From Pseudomonadales bacterium (lineage in GTDB: Bacteria > Pseudomonadota > Gammaproteobacteria > Pseudomonadales > UBA7434), in contig JABDNS010000120.1 in the NCBI GenBank assembly GCA_013043705.1, forward strand, positions 1-54,226: a stretch of 54,226 bases of DNA, written 5' to 3'. The translations under genes were made by a program, and so were the position numbers. The notes beneath the pieces were generated by a model. The model was not told the DNA's origin and did no database searches. It worked only from the letters and a program-made list of their open reading frames with translations. This document shows positions 8,072 to 17,930 of this stretch, piece by piece; the stretch's first letter is position 1; each line of letters opens with the position of its first letter.

Positions 8072-11000
8072 TTAACTACTTTCATCGTCTGCTTCAGGCT
8101 CTTCACCTTCAGCTGCAGATGATTTGTCAATGATCGCCTCTAGCGATTCGCCATCGCCTTCATCGTCGCCAAGGTTATTCAGCACCGGCAATGGATCGAT
8201 GAAGCGCCACATGGGCATCGCCGACATCACACTACCGAGAACCGCTCCGCTACGCGCCAACCAGGCCACGTAGCCTGCAGACATACCAGCTGAAACTGCG
8301 AAGGTACTGCCGATAACGGGCGCGCTCTGCAATGCGTTTTCAACAATGTTCTCGCGCATCTTGTCTACCGCATCAACAAAGCCGTTGAACTGTACCAGCG
8401 TCAGTGGATCGCTAAACGGCGTATAGGTATTCTGTAAACGTACCAACTCAACGTTCAATGCGGTTTGTTCAACGCTCTTAAATTCATTATCGATATCAAG
8501 ATACTGTGCCGCCTCGATGCCCTGTTCAGAATCCGCTGCAAAATCGGCGTCAATTCCATTGCCTGAATCTTCATCTTTAATAGAAACCGAATCATCGTCT
8601 GAAAACCCGTCCTCGTAAGAATCGGTAAACTCACCTTCGGGTTCTGCAGCAACTTCCGGCTGTTCACTATTGTCTTCTACTTCCGTTTCGCCACCTGTTT
8701 CAGGCGCTGGCTCGACTTCAGGTTTTATCTCCGGCTTTGGAGGCTCGGGCTCGATAACCACCGGCGCAAAAACAGCAACTTTATTACTTGCTACCGACTC
8801 ATCCTGGCCTGCGTCATCGGTGTAACTGACCACTAGCGTAATAAACGAATTGATGTCTGCTTTTGCAATGGTATAGGTTGCCGAAGTTTCACCAACAATA
8901 TCTACACCGTTGCGCTGCCACTGGTAATTCAGTGCGCCCATGCCATCGTCGTCGGCAATGCTAATGGTTGCAGACAGCACGTCACCAGCTCCAGGGTTGG
9001 TACTGGATAGAGCAACCTTACCGGTTGGTGCATCGTTGGTATTGCCCACGGTTATGCGGAACGTATCGGTGGCCGGTGTTGAGCCAGCCTGGCCGTCGTC
9101 GGCGGTGAGTTCCACATCAATAAAGCCGACATCGCCGTTCAAAGGTGTGCCGCTGAAGGTGCGGGTCGCTGGATCGAAGTTCAGCCAGGCAGGCAACGCG
9201 CCGCCGCCACTCAACGTGGCCGAGTAAGCCAGGCTGTCGCCGGTATCAACATCACCAAAGGTATTGGCGTTGAACGTAAAGCTGAACTTCGCGTCTTCGC
9301 TGGCCGCTTGGTCGGCTATGGCGTTATCCAGCGTTGGATTATCGTTGCTGTTGGCAACGCTTATACGAAATGTGTCGGCTGCAGGTGTACCGCCATTGCC
9401 GTCATCGGCGCTGACTGCCACATCGATAAAGCCGACATCGTCGTTCAAGGGTGTTCCGCTGAACGTACGCGTAGCGGTATCAAACGACAGCCAGCCCGGC
9501 AGTGCGCCGCCACCGGCCAGCGTGGCCGAGTAGCTTAGCGTATCGCCCGTGTCTTCATCACTGAATGTATTGGCCGGCACGACGAAGCTGAATGCGCTGT
9601 CCTCGGTTGCCGGCTGGTCAGGAATAGGGTTCGCTACCAATGGATCGTCGTTGGCATCGCTAATACTGATCCCAAACCTGTCATCAGCTGTGCCGCCAGC
9701 GCCATCATCTGCGACAACTTCGATATCAATATCGCCCACGTCAACCTGCAGCGGCGTGCCGCTAAAGGTACGTGTCGCCGCATCAAACGATAGCCAGCCC
9801 GGTAACGGATCACCATTTGCTAACGTTGCCGTATAGCTTAGTGCCTGCCCTTCAAAGTCACCGAAGGTATCGCTGGCGAAGGTGAAACTAAACGCGCTGT
9901 CTTCGGTGGCAGCCTGGTCTGGTATCGGGTTGTCTACCGTAGGGTCATCGTTACGGTGATCGATGGTAAGGCGGAATGTATCGACCGCCGGCGAACCACC
10001 TTCACCGTCATCGGCTTTGACTTCTATATCGATAGTGCCAATCGCATCATGCCCTGGCTCTGCACTGGAGAAGGTTCGCGTGGCCGGATCAAAGTTGAGC
10101 CAGGTTGGCAGCGAACCGCCGCCAGCGAGCCGTGCGCTGTAAGTCAGTTCATCGGCATCTGCGTCTGCAAAAGTATTGGCCGCAAAGGTAAAGCTGAAAG
10201 CGTCATGCGCAAAACCGAGCTGGTCGGCGATCGGGTTGGGCACCGTCGGATTATCGTTGCTGTTGCCCACGGTAATGCGGAATACATCGCTGGCCGGCGT
10301 TGAACCGGTCTGGCTGTCGTCCGCAGTCACTTCCACATCAATAAAGCCGACATCGCCGTTCAGCGGTGTGCCGCTAAAGGTGCGCGTTGCTGCATCGAAG
10401 TTCAGCCAGGTTGGCAGCGCCGCGCCGCCACTCAATGTAGCCGAGTAAGTCAGGGTATCGCCATCGGCATCGCCAAAGCTGTTGGCGTTAAACGTAAAGC
10501 TGAATGCGGTATCTTCAATCGCGGACTGGTCAGCGATTGCGTTTTCGACCGTTGGGTTATCAGGTTGCGGAGTGACAAGAATATGTACCACGCCGCCGGT
10601 TTGTAGAGCACCACCGCTACCGGAGTTACCGTTGTCATTGACAAAGACGCCAAGCTGGGCGGGGCCAAAATAGTTTTGGTCGACCTTGTAGCCCAAACCA
10701 TCGAGTGCCGTGTTTAGCGAGGCAACACTGCCCGTCATGGTTATAGTTGATGTACCGACGCCCGAAATGCTGGACAAGCCGGAGACATCACCCGGCGTCA
10801 GCGTGCCGCGATTGGCCGTGAGCTGAATCGTCAGCGCACCAGAAGTATTCTGCGCTACGTCTACATCATCGACATCAATGGCATTACCATTGGCTGCGCT
10901 GAATACTAGCGTGCCGTCCTCTGGAACGCTTTGGTGCGTAATTTGCGCAAAATTGCTTAGATCCTGCCCTGCGTTGAGTGAACCGGGGGAATCAATCGCT

Positions 11001-14000
11001 CCAGCCCCCCAGGAAAATGTAGCGCCCGGGCCTTGCAGCTGAAGCGAAGCCCCCACAGGCGTCAATAGCCCGCCTTCAAATACGCCGATGTCTGTCGAGG
11101 CCATGCCCGTCGCCGGACCCTCCACGGCGACAAAACTGCCCTCGTAGCTAAGAAACTCCATCACGTTGCCGCGATTGTCTACCAATGCAATGCCATCGGG
11201 GTTGCCGCTGGTCGCATTCTGGATCTGGTCCGTCCCACTTGGCAGCCAAGCGACCGCACCGAATCCCATCGTTTCATTCGGAATAAACCCGGAGAGAGTT
11301 TCAGTATGGTATACAGATCCATCGAAACCGTTGTAAAGAACAATACTCCAACCGCTGAGATCAGTGCCTGCGACACCCGCGATTTCAACAAACTCACCGA
11401 AATCAATGCCGACATTGTCGTAGTGAATCTCGTTTATAAAGACCGCTCGGGGCGTTGACAGCGTGGGCGCATCGTTCACGCCGTCAACTGTAATCCGGAA
11501 TGTATCACTGGCGGATGTTCCTCCCTTGCCGTCATCCGCGATCACTTCAACATCTATAAAGCCAACATCACTATTGGACGGCGTACCACTGAATGTGCGC
11601 GCAGCCTCATCAAAAGTCAGCCAGGCTGGCAATGCACCGCCGCCAGAGAGCTGCGCACTGTAGGAAAGCGCATCGCCATCGGCATCGCCAAACTTGTCGA
11701 CTGCGAAAGTAAAGCTGAATGGACTGTCCTCAACGGCGACCTGGTCAGCTATGGGGCTGCCCAGTGCTGGATCCTTGTTCGGCACAGTCGCCATGCCAGG
11801 CTCATAAAAAGAAAGCGCATTAATTGAGCTCGCGTTCCCTCCGTTGCTGACAGTCAACGCAACATCAGACCCATCGAACAAGACCTGCGCATCGACAATC
11901 GTATTCGCAACGCTATCGAGTTCTGTTGCATTTATTTTCAGCGCGATAACATCCGTCTGCTCGGCAGTAACCTGCGTCTCACCCGCAGTTCCGACGGTGA
12001 TCGGGTCATTGGCACTATTGGTCTTCATCGTCACCAGCAGCGTGCCCTGGCTAACATTTACACCTCCAATGATGCTATCGACTTCTACGAGCTCAAGGCC
12101 CTGTATTTGTTTACTGGCGTCACTCATAAAATCCACGCCGAGTAAAAGATTTTGCTCACCATTAAGATTATCGTAAGTAACGATATTTGCATGCACAGCA
12201 GGGTCTGACCGGGCAATCAGGTAGGTACCGGCTGCAAGATTGGTATCTACGCCAACGGTTACCGCGCTTTCTACAATCGTCACGGCGTGAATGTTGGCGG
12301 GCGTGGTTCCATCCGCTTTCATCACGGCGTCTTCCAGAAGAAACTCGTATTCTCCGGTTGTAGGCGTATAGACAAGCAAATCGGTGTTTCCCACCGCGAT
12401 CAAGCCACCTCCTACCGCTGGTACAGATACGTCGGACCGCATCGAGACAACTATCTGGCCGGGTTGGAGATCATAGGTGCCGGCAGCACCGCCCACAAAA
12501 GTTTCCACTGTCACGCTGCTGCTGACAACGTGCAAAGCGCGGACATTGTCGGACAGAGACAGTTCGTTGACAAAGGTTCCATCGGTGGGCGTCACCTGGT
12601 TGCCATCACCGTATTCCAGCTGCAGGCCCGGATCAGCAAAAGAAACAATGTCATTGGACGCGAATGATGTCGTATTGTTATCGTTCGCAATGCCATCCAC
12701 CGACATCCACAACTCAGGCGTTGCCGCCGTACTGACGCTGATTGTTGCGGTGGCGATGTTCGAATCTAAGGCCCCATCATTAGCGCGGTAGGTAAACGTT
12801 TCTGGCCCGGTAAAACCTGCATCAGGAATGTATTCAAAGCTTCCATCAAAAGCGATGTCGGCAACGTAGATCTCATAATTCCCGCTGATATTTGAAGTGA
12901 AGGCAACCCGGGTACCGTCGGGAGAAAAACTGGGCACCTTGTCATCAAAGCCTCCATTGCTGGTCAATTTCTGCAAGTCCGAACCATCGGTGTTGACCAG
13001 ATAGATTTCGTTGTCGCCATCCTGGCTGGAATGAAATATAACCCTGCCACCATCGGGGGTGAATGCAGGTGCCCTGTCATGCGCGGGCGAGTCATAAAGT
13101 AGCGTTGGGGCCGTGCCATCGGCATTCATGATGTACAAGCCAAACTCGCCGCCATCCCGATTGCTGGTGAAAACAATCTGGCTGCCGTCGGGAGACCAGC
13201 GCGCATACCTGTCATTAAAAGTATTGTCGGTAAGCTTGTTAGCACTCCCTCCTGTAGAAGGCGCGGAATAGATTTCGAAATCACCATCGGCATCGGATAC
13301 AAAAAGAATCGTGCTGCCATCGGGTGACCACACCGCCTGTATCTCAGTCGAACCATTGGTGGTTACCTGCGTGCCGATACCTCCACTTGCCACATCGACA
13401 ACATAAATGTCGTCGTTGCCTGCCAGATTGGAGTGAAAGGAAATCTGCGTTCCATCCGGGGACCAGCTCGGTAACCCTACATTGCCAGTGCCGTGATTTG
13501 TCAATTGGGTCAGGTCACTACCACCTGAATTGACTATCCAGATTTCTTCGGTACCCGAACGATCAGAAACAAAGGCAAGCTTGCTTCCGTCTGGCGACCA
13601 AGCTACGTTCGTATCAATGCCTCCTGAGGGCGCAATTGCGATTTCGTTTACGAATCCGGTCGGCACAAGTTTCAGTACGCCGTTGGACGGGCCGTCAACC
13701 ACCCAGGCAGACATCGGATCGCCGTCAAAATCGTTGGCTAATAGCCCATCTGCTGCGTCAACCACCAGCGTATTATCCTGACCGGTTGAATAGTTCGGAT
13801 CGTCGCTGGCTACTGGAGCGACATTAATGTTCGCAACATCGATAATATCCACGTCGCGCGGAGTAACGACCCCTGTTACAACTGCGGTCACGCCGGATCC
13901 GTCAAGGTTGGCCTGGTAAATCTGGTCAGTGCCATCATCACTCCAGTACAGCTTGCCGGCAGCACCGTCCACGGCCAGGCCATAGGGAGCGGTTAAGCCA

Positions 14001-17000
14001 CTAACCACGGTTGTCAGGTTAGTGCCGTCGGTATTGACGCGCTTGATCGTGCCGGTAATGTCATCCGACCAGTAAAGCTGTCCAGCCACAAGATCCAGCG
14101 CGATATCAGCCGATGAACCCACGCCGCTGCTAACAAGATTTGATGTGCCAAGGCCGTCGAGAGAGGTTACTTTGATCCTGTTGACCGTCGGATCGGCCCA
14201 GTAGAGCTTGTCGTTGTCTACATCCAGCACGATGCCACTGGGCACTGAAGGGCTGCCAAGGATGCTTTCAATCATCGTTCCATCGAGGTTGGCTCGCTTG
14301 GCTTCGCCACCACCACCTTCAACCCAATAGATTTTTCCGTTGGTGAGGTCCAGGTCGATTGCAACGGTCCCCGGCACCGCACTGACAATGGTTTCAATGC
14401 CTGAGCCATCCAGGTCTGCACGCTGGATACTATTGAGCACGTCATCTGACCAATACACTTTGCCGCCCTGGATATCCACCGCCACGCTCAGCGGGCTGGT
14501 GAGACCCGTGACCAGGTCAGAGGTGTTGTTACCACCAAGATCCGCCGCTTGTATTTTGCCAGCAGCCTGGTCTACCCATACCATCTCGATTGAACGGGCA
14601 TTAACATCAATGCTGAATGTTGCGATCGCATCAGAATTATTCACATGTCCGTCGCTGGCAATGACCTCAAGATTCAACAAACCGACATCGGCAGCGCCCG
14701 GTGTGCCACTGAACGTCCTGGTTGCAGAATCAAAGCTCAACCATGAAGGCAGTACGCCTCCACCTGCGAGCTGAGCCGAATATGAAAGTGCATCGCCATC
14801 AACGTCGCTGAAGGTATTGGCTGGATACGTATAGCTGAAGGCGTTGAATTCGATCGCGCTCTGATTGGGAATAACATTTGCCGCTGTTGGCGCCGAGTTA
14901 TCGGCAATAACAATATCAAAGGTTGTCGAGGCAGGCGTATTTTCAATGTGCGGGTCGCTGGCGATAACCTCGATTGTCACCGTGCCAATATCCGGGGTGT
15001 CTGGTGTGCCTGAAAAAGTCTTGGTCCCCGCGTTAAAACTCAGCCAGACAGGCAGCGTGCCGCCGCCCGGGAGCTGCGCTGCATAGCTAAGGCTCTCAGC
15101 CTCTGGCTCGGCAAACGCATTGTTCGGCACCACGAAATTAAATGGCACAAATTCCGTGGCGGCCTGGTTGCTTATACCCGCGTTGACGCCGGGATCGGCA
15201 TTGTCACTGACGACAATATCAAAAGTCGCGACCGGCAGGGTGCCGCCGCCGCTATCGTCCGCAGTAACTTCAATCGTCAACGTTTCGATATCCGCAAACC
15301 CTGGCGTGCCGCTGAACTGCCTTGCGCCGGCATCGAAATTTAGCCACGCAGGCAGCGCGCTACCTCCCTGCACCTGTGCCGAGTAGGTAAGCGTGTCGCC
15401 CTGGTCTACATCGTTAAAAGTGTTCGCCGCAAACTTGAAGCTGAACGGCACATGCTCCGTGGCGACCTGGTTAGGTATCGAATTTTGCAGCACCGGGTCG
15501 TCATTGGTGTTGACCACAGTCAGGTTAAATGCGGAATAAGCATTGCTTGCTGACTTGCTGTCATTGGCAAGTACTTCGATAGCGATGGACCCCACGTCAC
15601 TGTTTAGAGGCGTGCCGTAGAATCGCCCCAGCGTCGCATCAAAATTTAACCAGGAAGGCAGCGTCAACCCGTCAACGGGCTTCGCCGTGAAAGTTAGCGG
15701 ATCGCTTTCAGCGTCACTGAAAGTCGAGGCAGGAATCGTGAAGTCGAAAAAAGCGTCCTCAAGCGTGCTCTGGTCTGCTATCGGATTCGCAGTTACCGGC
15801 GCGTTGTTTGGCGTGGCGCCCTGTTCGAATGCCCCGATGTCTGCCGAGCCATCGCCTCGCACATAACCGCGCGAGTCCATGGTCTGCGTATTGCTGCCAT
15901 TGTTAACGGCCAGACTAGCCCCCGCAAACGCATGGGTCTGTACGATGCCGCCGTTAAAGGCCAGCGCACCAAGGTTGGGATCGGCAATGATGTCGGTAGA
16001 GAAGCTGCCGCCACTGCCAGTGGTGTTTTCCACCAGGTTGGTGCCATCGCTTGAAAAAGACCCGGACACGTCTTTTTGCATGCCACCGGCCGTGTTGTCG
16101 GCAATGATTGTGTTACCCAGCGCGACGCTGTCGTAGTTGGCGATACCGCCACCAAATCCCACCGCATGGTTGGAAGCGATGGTCACGTTTTGCATCTGCA
16201 GTACGCCATTGTTGTAGATGCCGCCGCCTTCACCGCCAGACGCATTGGTATCTGTGGCCGTATTGCCGCTAATGGTCACATTGGTCAAATCCAGTACGCC
16301 GCCATCGTGATAAATGCCGCCGCCGTGGCCGGCGCTGTTACCGCTGATGGTGACGTTTTCAAGCAGGCTGTTCGCCCGCAGGTACAGGCCGCCGCCGCTG
16401 TCCGTAATTGTCGTGGAGTTATTGCTTGAAATGGTGGAATCCGTCAGCTGGATGTCGCCATCGGAATAAATACCCGCGCCTTCCTTCGCTGTGTTGCCGG
16501 TAACAACAATCCGCTCACCTTCAAATTCTGCGTTGCCATCATCCACCCAGATACCACCGCCTTTATCACTGGGCGCGCTACCGCCTGTAACAGTCAGGTC
16601 GCGCAGCGTGAGACCGGCATCGTTACTCTTCACGTGAAAAACGCGGTCGATGCCATTGGCATTGATTGTTGTATTGGTAGAACCGGCGCCTACGATGGTA
16701 ATGTCGCTGCTAATGTCGAGGTCGCCCTGTTCTGCGTCGTCTTCGCCAGTACCGCCAATGGCCAGCGTGTAGGTACCAGCAGCCAGCTCAATCACATCAT
16801 CCCCGCCCAGCGCATTAGCTTCCATGATGGCTGCGCGAAGCGAAGTATTGCCACCCGCATCCAGTGCTACGCCGTCGCCGGGATTGATATCTACCGTATC
16901 GGCAAAGGTGTTAACAGTGAAGATATCGAGTGTGGCCTGCCATTGCTGCTGGAAGCTGGCACTAAACGCCACTTGTGTTTCAATGTTGCCAGTTTGGTAT

Positions 17001-17890
17001 TCTAGGTCCCAGTCGCCGCCAAGACTGGCCGCACCGGTTAAGTCATCGCTGGCCGCTACATCGGCGCCGGTCACCGTGGCCAAGGAAGCGAGCATGGCTT
17101 GCCCGGCATCGCTGGCGGCGAGGTTGCAGCCATAAATCATCAGGTCGGCGCCTTCCGATAGCGCACTACCCCATGTTATTAACGCTTCATTGCTGGCGAC
17201 AATACCCTCGGCGTCCAGAACACCGTTGCCAAGCGCAATAGCGCCAGCTTCACCGTGGCTAACCAGGTGAATGGCTTCGAGGCCACTGTAATTACCCAGC
17301 ACGTCGGCAATTTGCTCGACGCCGTCTTTTGTGTCGTCAAGCAGGAATACGATGTACTGCGTGTCGCCGGCATCACTGGCGATGCCCCGCAACAATTGCT
17401 CGTAATCTGGCGTGGCAGCGTCCACGAAAATAATTTCCTGGCGCGCAAAATCCGGATCGTTCAACTCCGGCAGCAGCGCGGCCAGTGCATCGCTGCTGTT
17501 TTGGTTGGCGTTTTGAGCATCCCCGCCAGCACTAAAATCGAAATTCGCAACGTCGTTGTACAAATCGGCAAGCGATGCAAGGTCAACCGCTTCGGACGCG
17601 GCAATATCTTCACCGGGTTTGCTGTTGTTCAGCAGGAATGGCGCAACCAGGTCTTCCAGATTACTTTGATTGTCCAGCCCCACATTCGCATGAGCCAAGT
17701 CTTCATGCAGCAAGTCGTTCGCTGCTATACCGCCCAGCACATCGGCCGACAATAATACGCGCGGCTCGAGCCGCTCAAACACCGTATGCGCCTGGTCTTG
17801 CACATAAAGTCTATTGTGCGTGGCGCGGCTACATTTTTGGATAAGCGCACGGAGGGATCCGTGGCCGGAGAGGGGGCGACGTGGGTTCAT
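8072..17890 (-). CDS. Giant LEPR-XLL / DUF4347 multidomain exoprotein (3272 aa)
   Basis: Domains in order (approximate residues): basic leader without a clear Sec signal; FERLEPRVLLSAD (38-50), the LEPR-XLL motif; DUF4347 (152-320) with HLVSHG and IYGCN; a right-handed beta-helix region of choice-of-anchor Q/CSLREA type (323-690) with many GGGIY turns; four CADG/He_PIG-type Ig repeats (695-1097); a YWTD-like six-bladed propeller (1101-1355); an Ig/cadherin-like domain split by a TolB-like WSPDG propeller (1408-1680); an unrecognised beta-rich region (1723-2033); a fifth CADG repeat; a lamin-tail-like domain (FINEIHYDN, about 2150-2310); a cadherin-like domain; five more CADG repeats (2443-2951); a YQWQRNG Ig domain; a P/E-rich linker; and an acidic tail holding a hydrophobic segment (GYVAWLARSGAVLGSVMSAM, about 3195-3225). 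Likely exported and surface-bound or released, acting as an adhesin or matrix protein. The neighbouring M50/HlyD genes probably export it and the downstream kinase/EAL pair may control it. Function inferred, domains seen. Confidence 0.9.
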   Translation of the reverse strand: MNPRRPLSGHGSLRALIQKCSRATHNRLYVQDQAHTVFERLEPRVLLSADVLGGIAANDLLHEDLAHANVGLDNQSNLEDLVAPFLLNNSKPGEDIAASEAVDLASLADLYNDVANFDFSAGGDAQNANQNSSDALAALLPELNDPDFARQEIIFVDAATPDYEQLLRGIASDAGDTQYIVFLLDDTKDGVEQIADVLGNYSGLEAIHLVSHGEAGAIALGNGVLDAEGIVASNEALITWGSALSEGADLMIYGCNLAASDAGQAMLASLATVTGADVAASDDLTGAASLGGDWDLEYQTGNIETQVAFSASFQQQWQATLDIFTVNTFADTVDINPGDGVALDAGGNTSLRAAIMEANALGGDDVIELAAGTYTLAIGGTGEDDAEQGDLDISSDITIVGAGSTNTTINANGIDRVFHVKSNDAGLTLRDLTVTGGSAPSDKGGGIWVDDGNAEFEGERIVVTGNTAKEGAGIYSDGDIQLTDSTISSNNSTTITDSGGGLYLRANSLLENVTISGNSAGHGGGIYHDGGVLDLTNVTISGNTATDTNASGGEGGGIYNNGVLQMQNVTIASNHAVGFGGGIANYDSVALGNTIIADNTAGGMQKDVSGSFSSDGTNLVENTTGSGGSFSTDIIADPNLGALAFNGGIVQTHAFAGASLAVNNGSNTQTMDSRGYVRGDGSADIGAFEQGATPNNAPVTANPIADQSTLEDAFFDFTIPASTFSDAESDPLTFTAKPVDGLTLPSWLNFDATLGRFYGTPLNSDVGSIAIEVLANDSKSASNAYSAFNLTVVNTNDDPVLQNSIPNQVATEHVPFSFKFAANTFNDVDQGDTLTYSAQVQGGSALPAWLNFDAGARQFSGTPGFADIETLTIEVTADDSGGGTLPVATFDIVVSDNADPGVNAGISNQAATEFVPFNFVVPNNAFAEPEAESLSYAAQLPGGGTLPVWLSFNAGTKTFSGTPDTPDIGTVTIEVIASDPHIENTPASTTFDIVIADNSAPTAANVIPNQSAIEFNAFSYTYPANTFSDVDGDALSYSAQLAGGGVLPSWLSFDSATRTFSGTPGAADVGLLNLEVIASDGHVNNSDAIATFSIDVNARSIEMVWVDQAAGKIQAADLGGNNTSDLVTGLTSPLSVAVDIQGGKVYWSDDVLNSIQRADLDGSGIETIVSAVPGTVAIDLDLTNGKIYWVEGGGGEAKRANLDGTMIESILGSPSVPSGIVLDVDNDKLYWADPTVNRIKVTSLDGLGTSNLVSSGVGSSADIALDLVAGQLYWSDDITGTIKRVNTDGTNLTTVVSGLTAPYGLAVDGAAGKLYWSDDGTDQIYQANLDGSGVTAVVTGVVTPRDVDIIDVANINVAPVASDDPNYSTGQDNTLVVDAADGLLANDFDGDPMSAWVVDGPSNGVLKLVPTGFVNEIAIAPSGGIDTNVAWSPDGSKLAFVSDRSGTEEIWIVNSGGSDLTQLTNHGTGNVGLPSWSPDGTQISFHSNLAGNDDIYVVDVASGGIGTQVTTNGSTEIQAVWSPDGSTILFVSDADGDFEIYSAPSTGGSANKLTDNTFNDRYARWSPDGSQIVFTSNRDGGEFGLYIMNADGTAPTLLYDSPAHDRAPAFTPDGGRVIFHSSQDGDNEIYLVNTDGSDLQKLTSNGGFDDKVPSFSPDGTRVAFTSNISGNYEIYVADIAFDGSFEYIPDAGFTGPETFTYRANDGALDSNIATATISVSTAATPELWMSVDGIANDNNTTSFASNDIVSFADPGLQLEYGDGNQVTPTDGTFVNELSLSDNVRALHVVSSSVTVETFVGGAAGTYDLQPGQIVVSMRSDVSVPAVGGGLIAVGNTDLLVYTPTTGEYEFLLEDAVMKADGTTPANIHAVTIVESAVTVGVDTNLAAGTYLIARSDPAVHANIVTYDNLNGEQNLLLGVDFMSDASKQIQGLELVEVDSIIGGVNVSQGTLLVTMKTNSANDPITVGTAGETQVTAEQTDVIALKINATELDSVANTIVDAQVLFDGSDVALTVSNGGNASSINALSFYEPGMATVPNKDPALGSPIADQVAVEDSPFSFTFAVDKFGDADGDALSYSAQLSGGGALPAWLTFDEAARTFSGTPSNSDVGFIDVEVIADDGKGGTSASDTFRITVDGVNDAPTLSTPRAVFINEIHYDNVGIDFGEFVEIAGVAGTDLSGWSIVLYNGFDGSVYHTETLSGFIPNETMGFGAVAWLPSGTDQIQNATSGNPDGIALVDNRGNVMEFLSYEGSFVAVEGPATGMASTDIGVFEGGLLTPVGASLQLQGPGATFSWGAGAIDSPGSLNAGQDLSNFAQITHQSVPEDGTLVFSAANGNAIDVDDVDVAQNTSGALTIQLTANRGTLTPGDVSGLSSISGVGTSTITMTGSVASLNTALDGLGYKVDQNYFGPAQLGVFVNDNGNSGSGGALQTGGVVHILVTPQPDNPTVENAIADQSAIEDTAFSFTFNANSFGDADGDTLTYSATLSGGAALPTWLNFDAATRTFSGTPLNGDVGFIDVEVTADDSQTGSTPASDVFRITVGNSNDNPTVPNPIADQLGFAHDAFSFTFAANTFADADADELTYSARLAGGGSLPTWLNFDPATRTFSSAEPGHDAIGTIDIEVKADDGEGGSPAVDTFRLTIDHRNDDPTVDNPIPDQAATEDSAFSFTFASDTFGDFEGQALSYTATLANGDPLPGWLSFDAATRTFSGTPLQVDVGDIDIEVVADDGAGGTADDRFGISISDANDDPLVANPIPDQPATEDSAFSFVVPANTFSDEDTGDTLSYSATLAGGGALPGWLSFDTATRTFSGTPLNDDVGFIDVAVSADDGNGGTPAADTFRISVANSNDNPTLDNAIADQAASEDAKFSFTFNANTFGDVDTGDSLAYSATLSGGGALPAWLNFDPATRTFSGTPLNGDVGFIDVELTADDGQAGSTPATDTFRITVGNTNDAPTGKVALSSTNPGAGDVLSATISIADDDGMGALNYQWQRNGVDIVGETSATYTIAKADINSFITLVVSYTDDAGQDESVASNKVAVFAPVVIEPEPPKPEIKPEVEPAPETGGETEVEDNSEQPEVAAEPEGEFTDSYEDGFSDDDSVSIKDEDSGNGIDADFAADSEQGIEAAQYLDIDNEFKSVEQTALNVELVRLQNTYTPFSDPLTLVQFNGFVDAVDKMRENIVENALQSAPVIGSTFAVSAGMSAGYVAWLARSGAVLGSVMSAMPMWRFIDPLPVLNNLGDDEGDGESLEAIIDKSSAAEGEEPEADDESS
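9035..10560 (-). repeat. Five tandem ~102-codon CADG/Ig repeats inside the exoprotein gene
   Basis: Five consecutive units of about 306 bp encode the pattern [DN]xPxxxNxIxDQxxxEDxxFSF...LPxWLxFDxATRTFSGTPL..DVGxIDVEVxADD. The first and last units are also very similar at DNA level (shared stretches such as TCAATAAAGCCGACATCGCC on the plus strand), suggesting fairly recent duplication or gene conversion. Five related but more diverged units lie elsewhere in the same gene (about 14600-15800 and 11480-11780). Copy number in this stretch may be prone to assembly collapse. Confidence 0.85.
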
Positions 17891-17930
17891 GGCCGATACA
17901 ACTCGCTTCGGGTTCTACGCAATACGCGCA

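Noticed and set aside
9035-15800. Regular repeats that could be taken for a CRISPR or satellite array
   Set aside because: The repeats are in frame, about 306 bp long and encode CADG-type Ig domains.
16634-17005. Plus-strand ORFs of 80-170 aa within the giant gene
   Set aside because: They are shadows of the strongly supported minus-strand coding sequence, whose domain pattern runs unbroken through this region.
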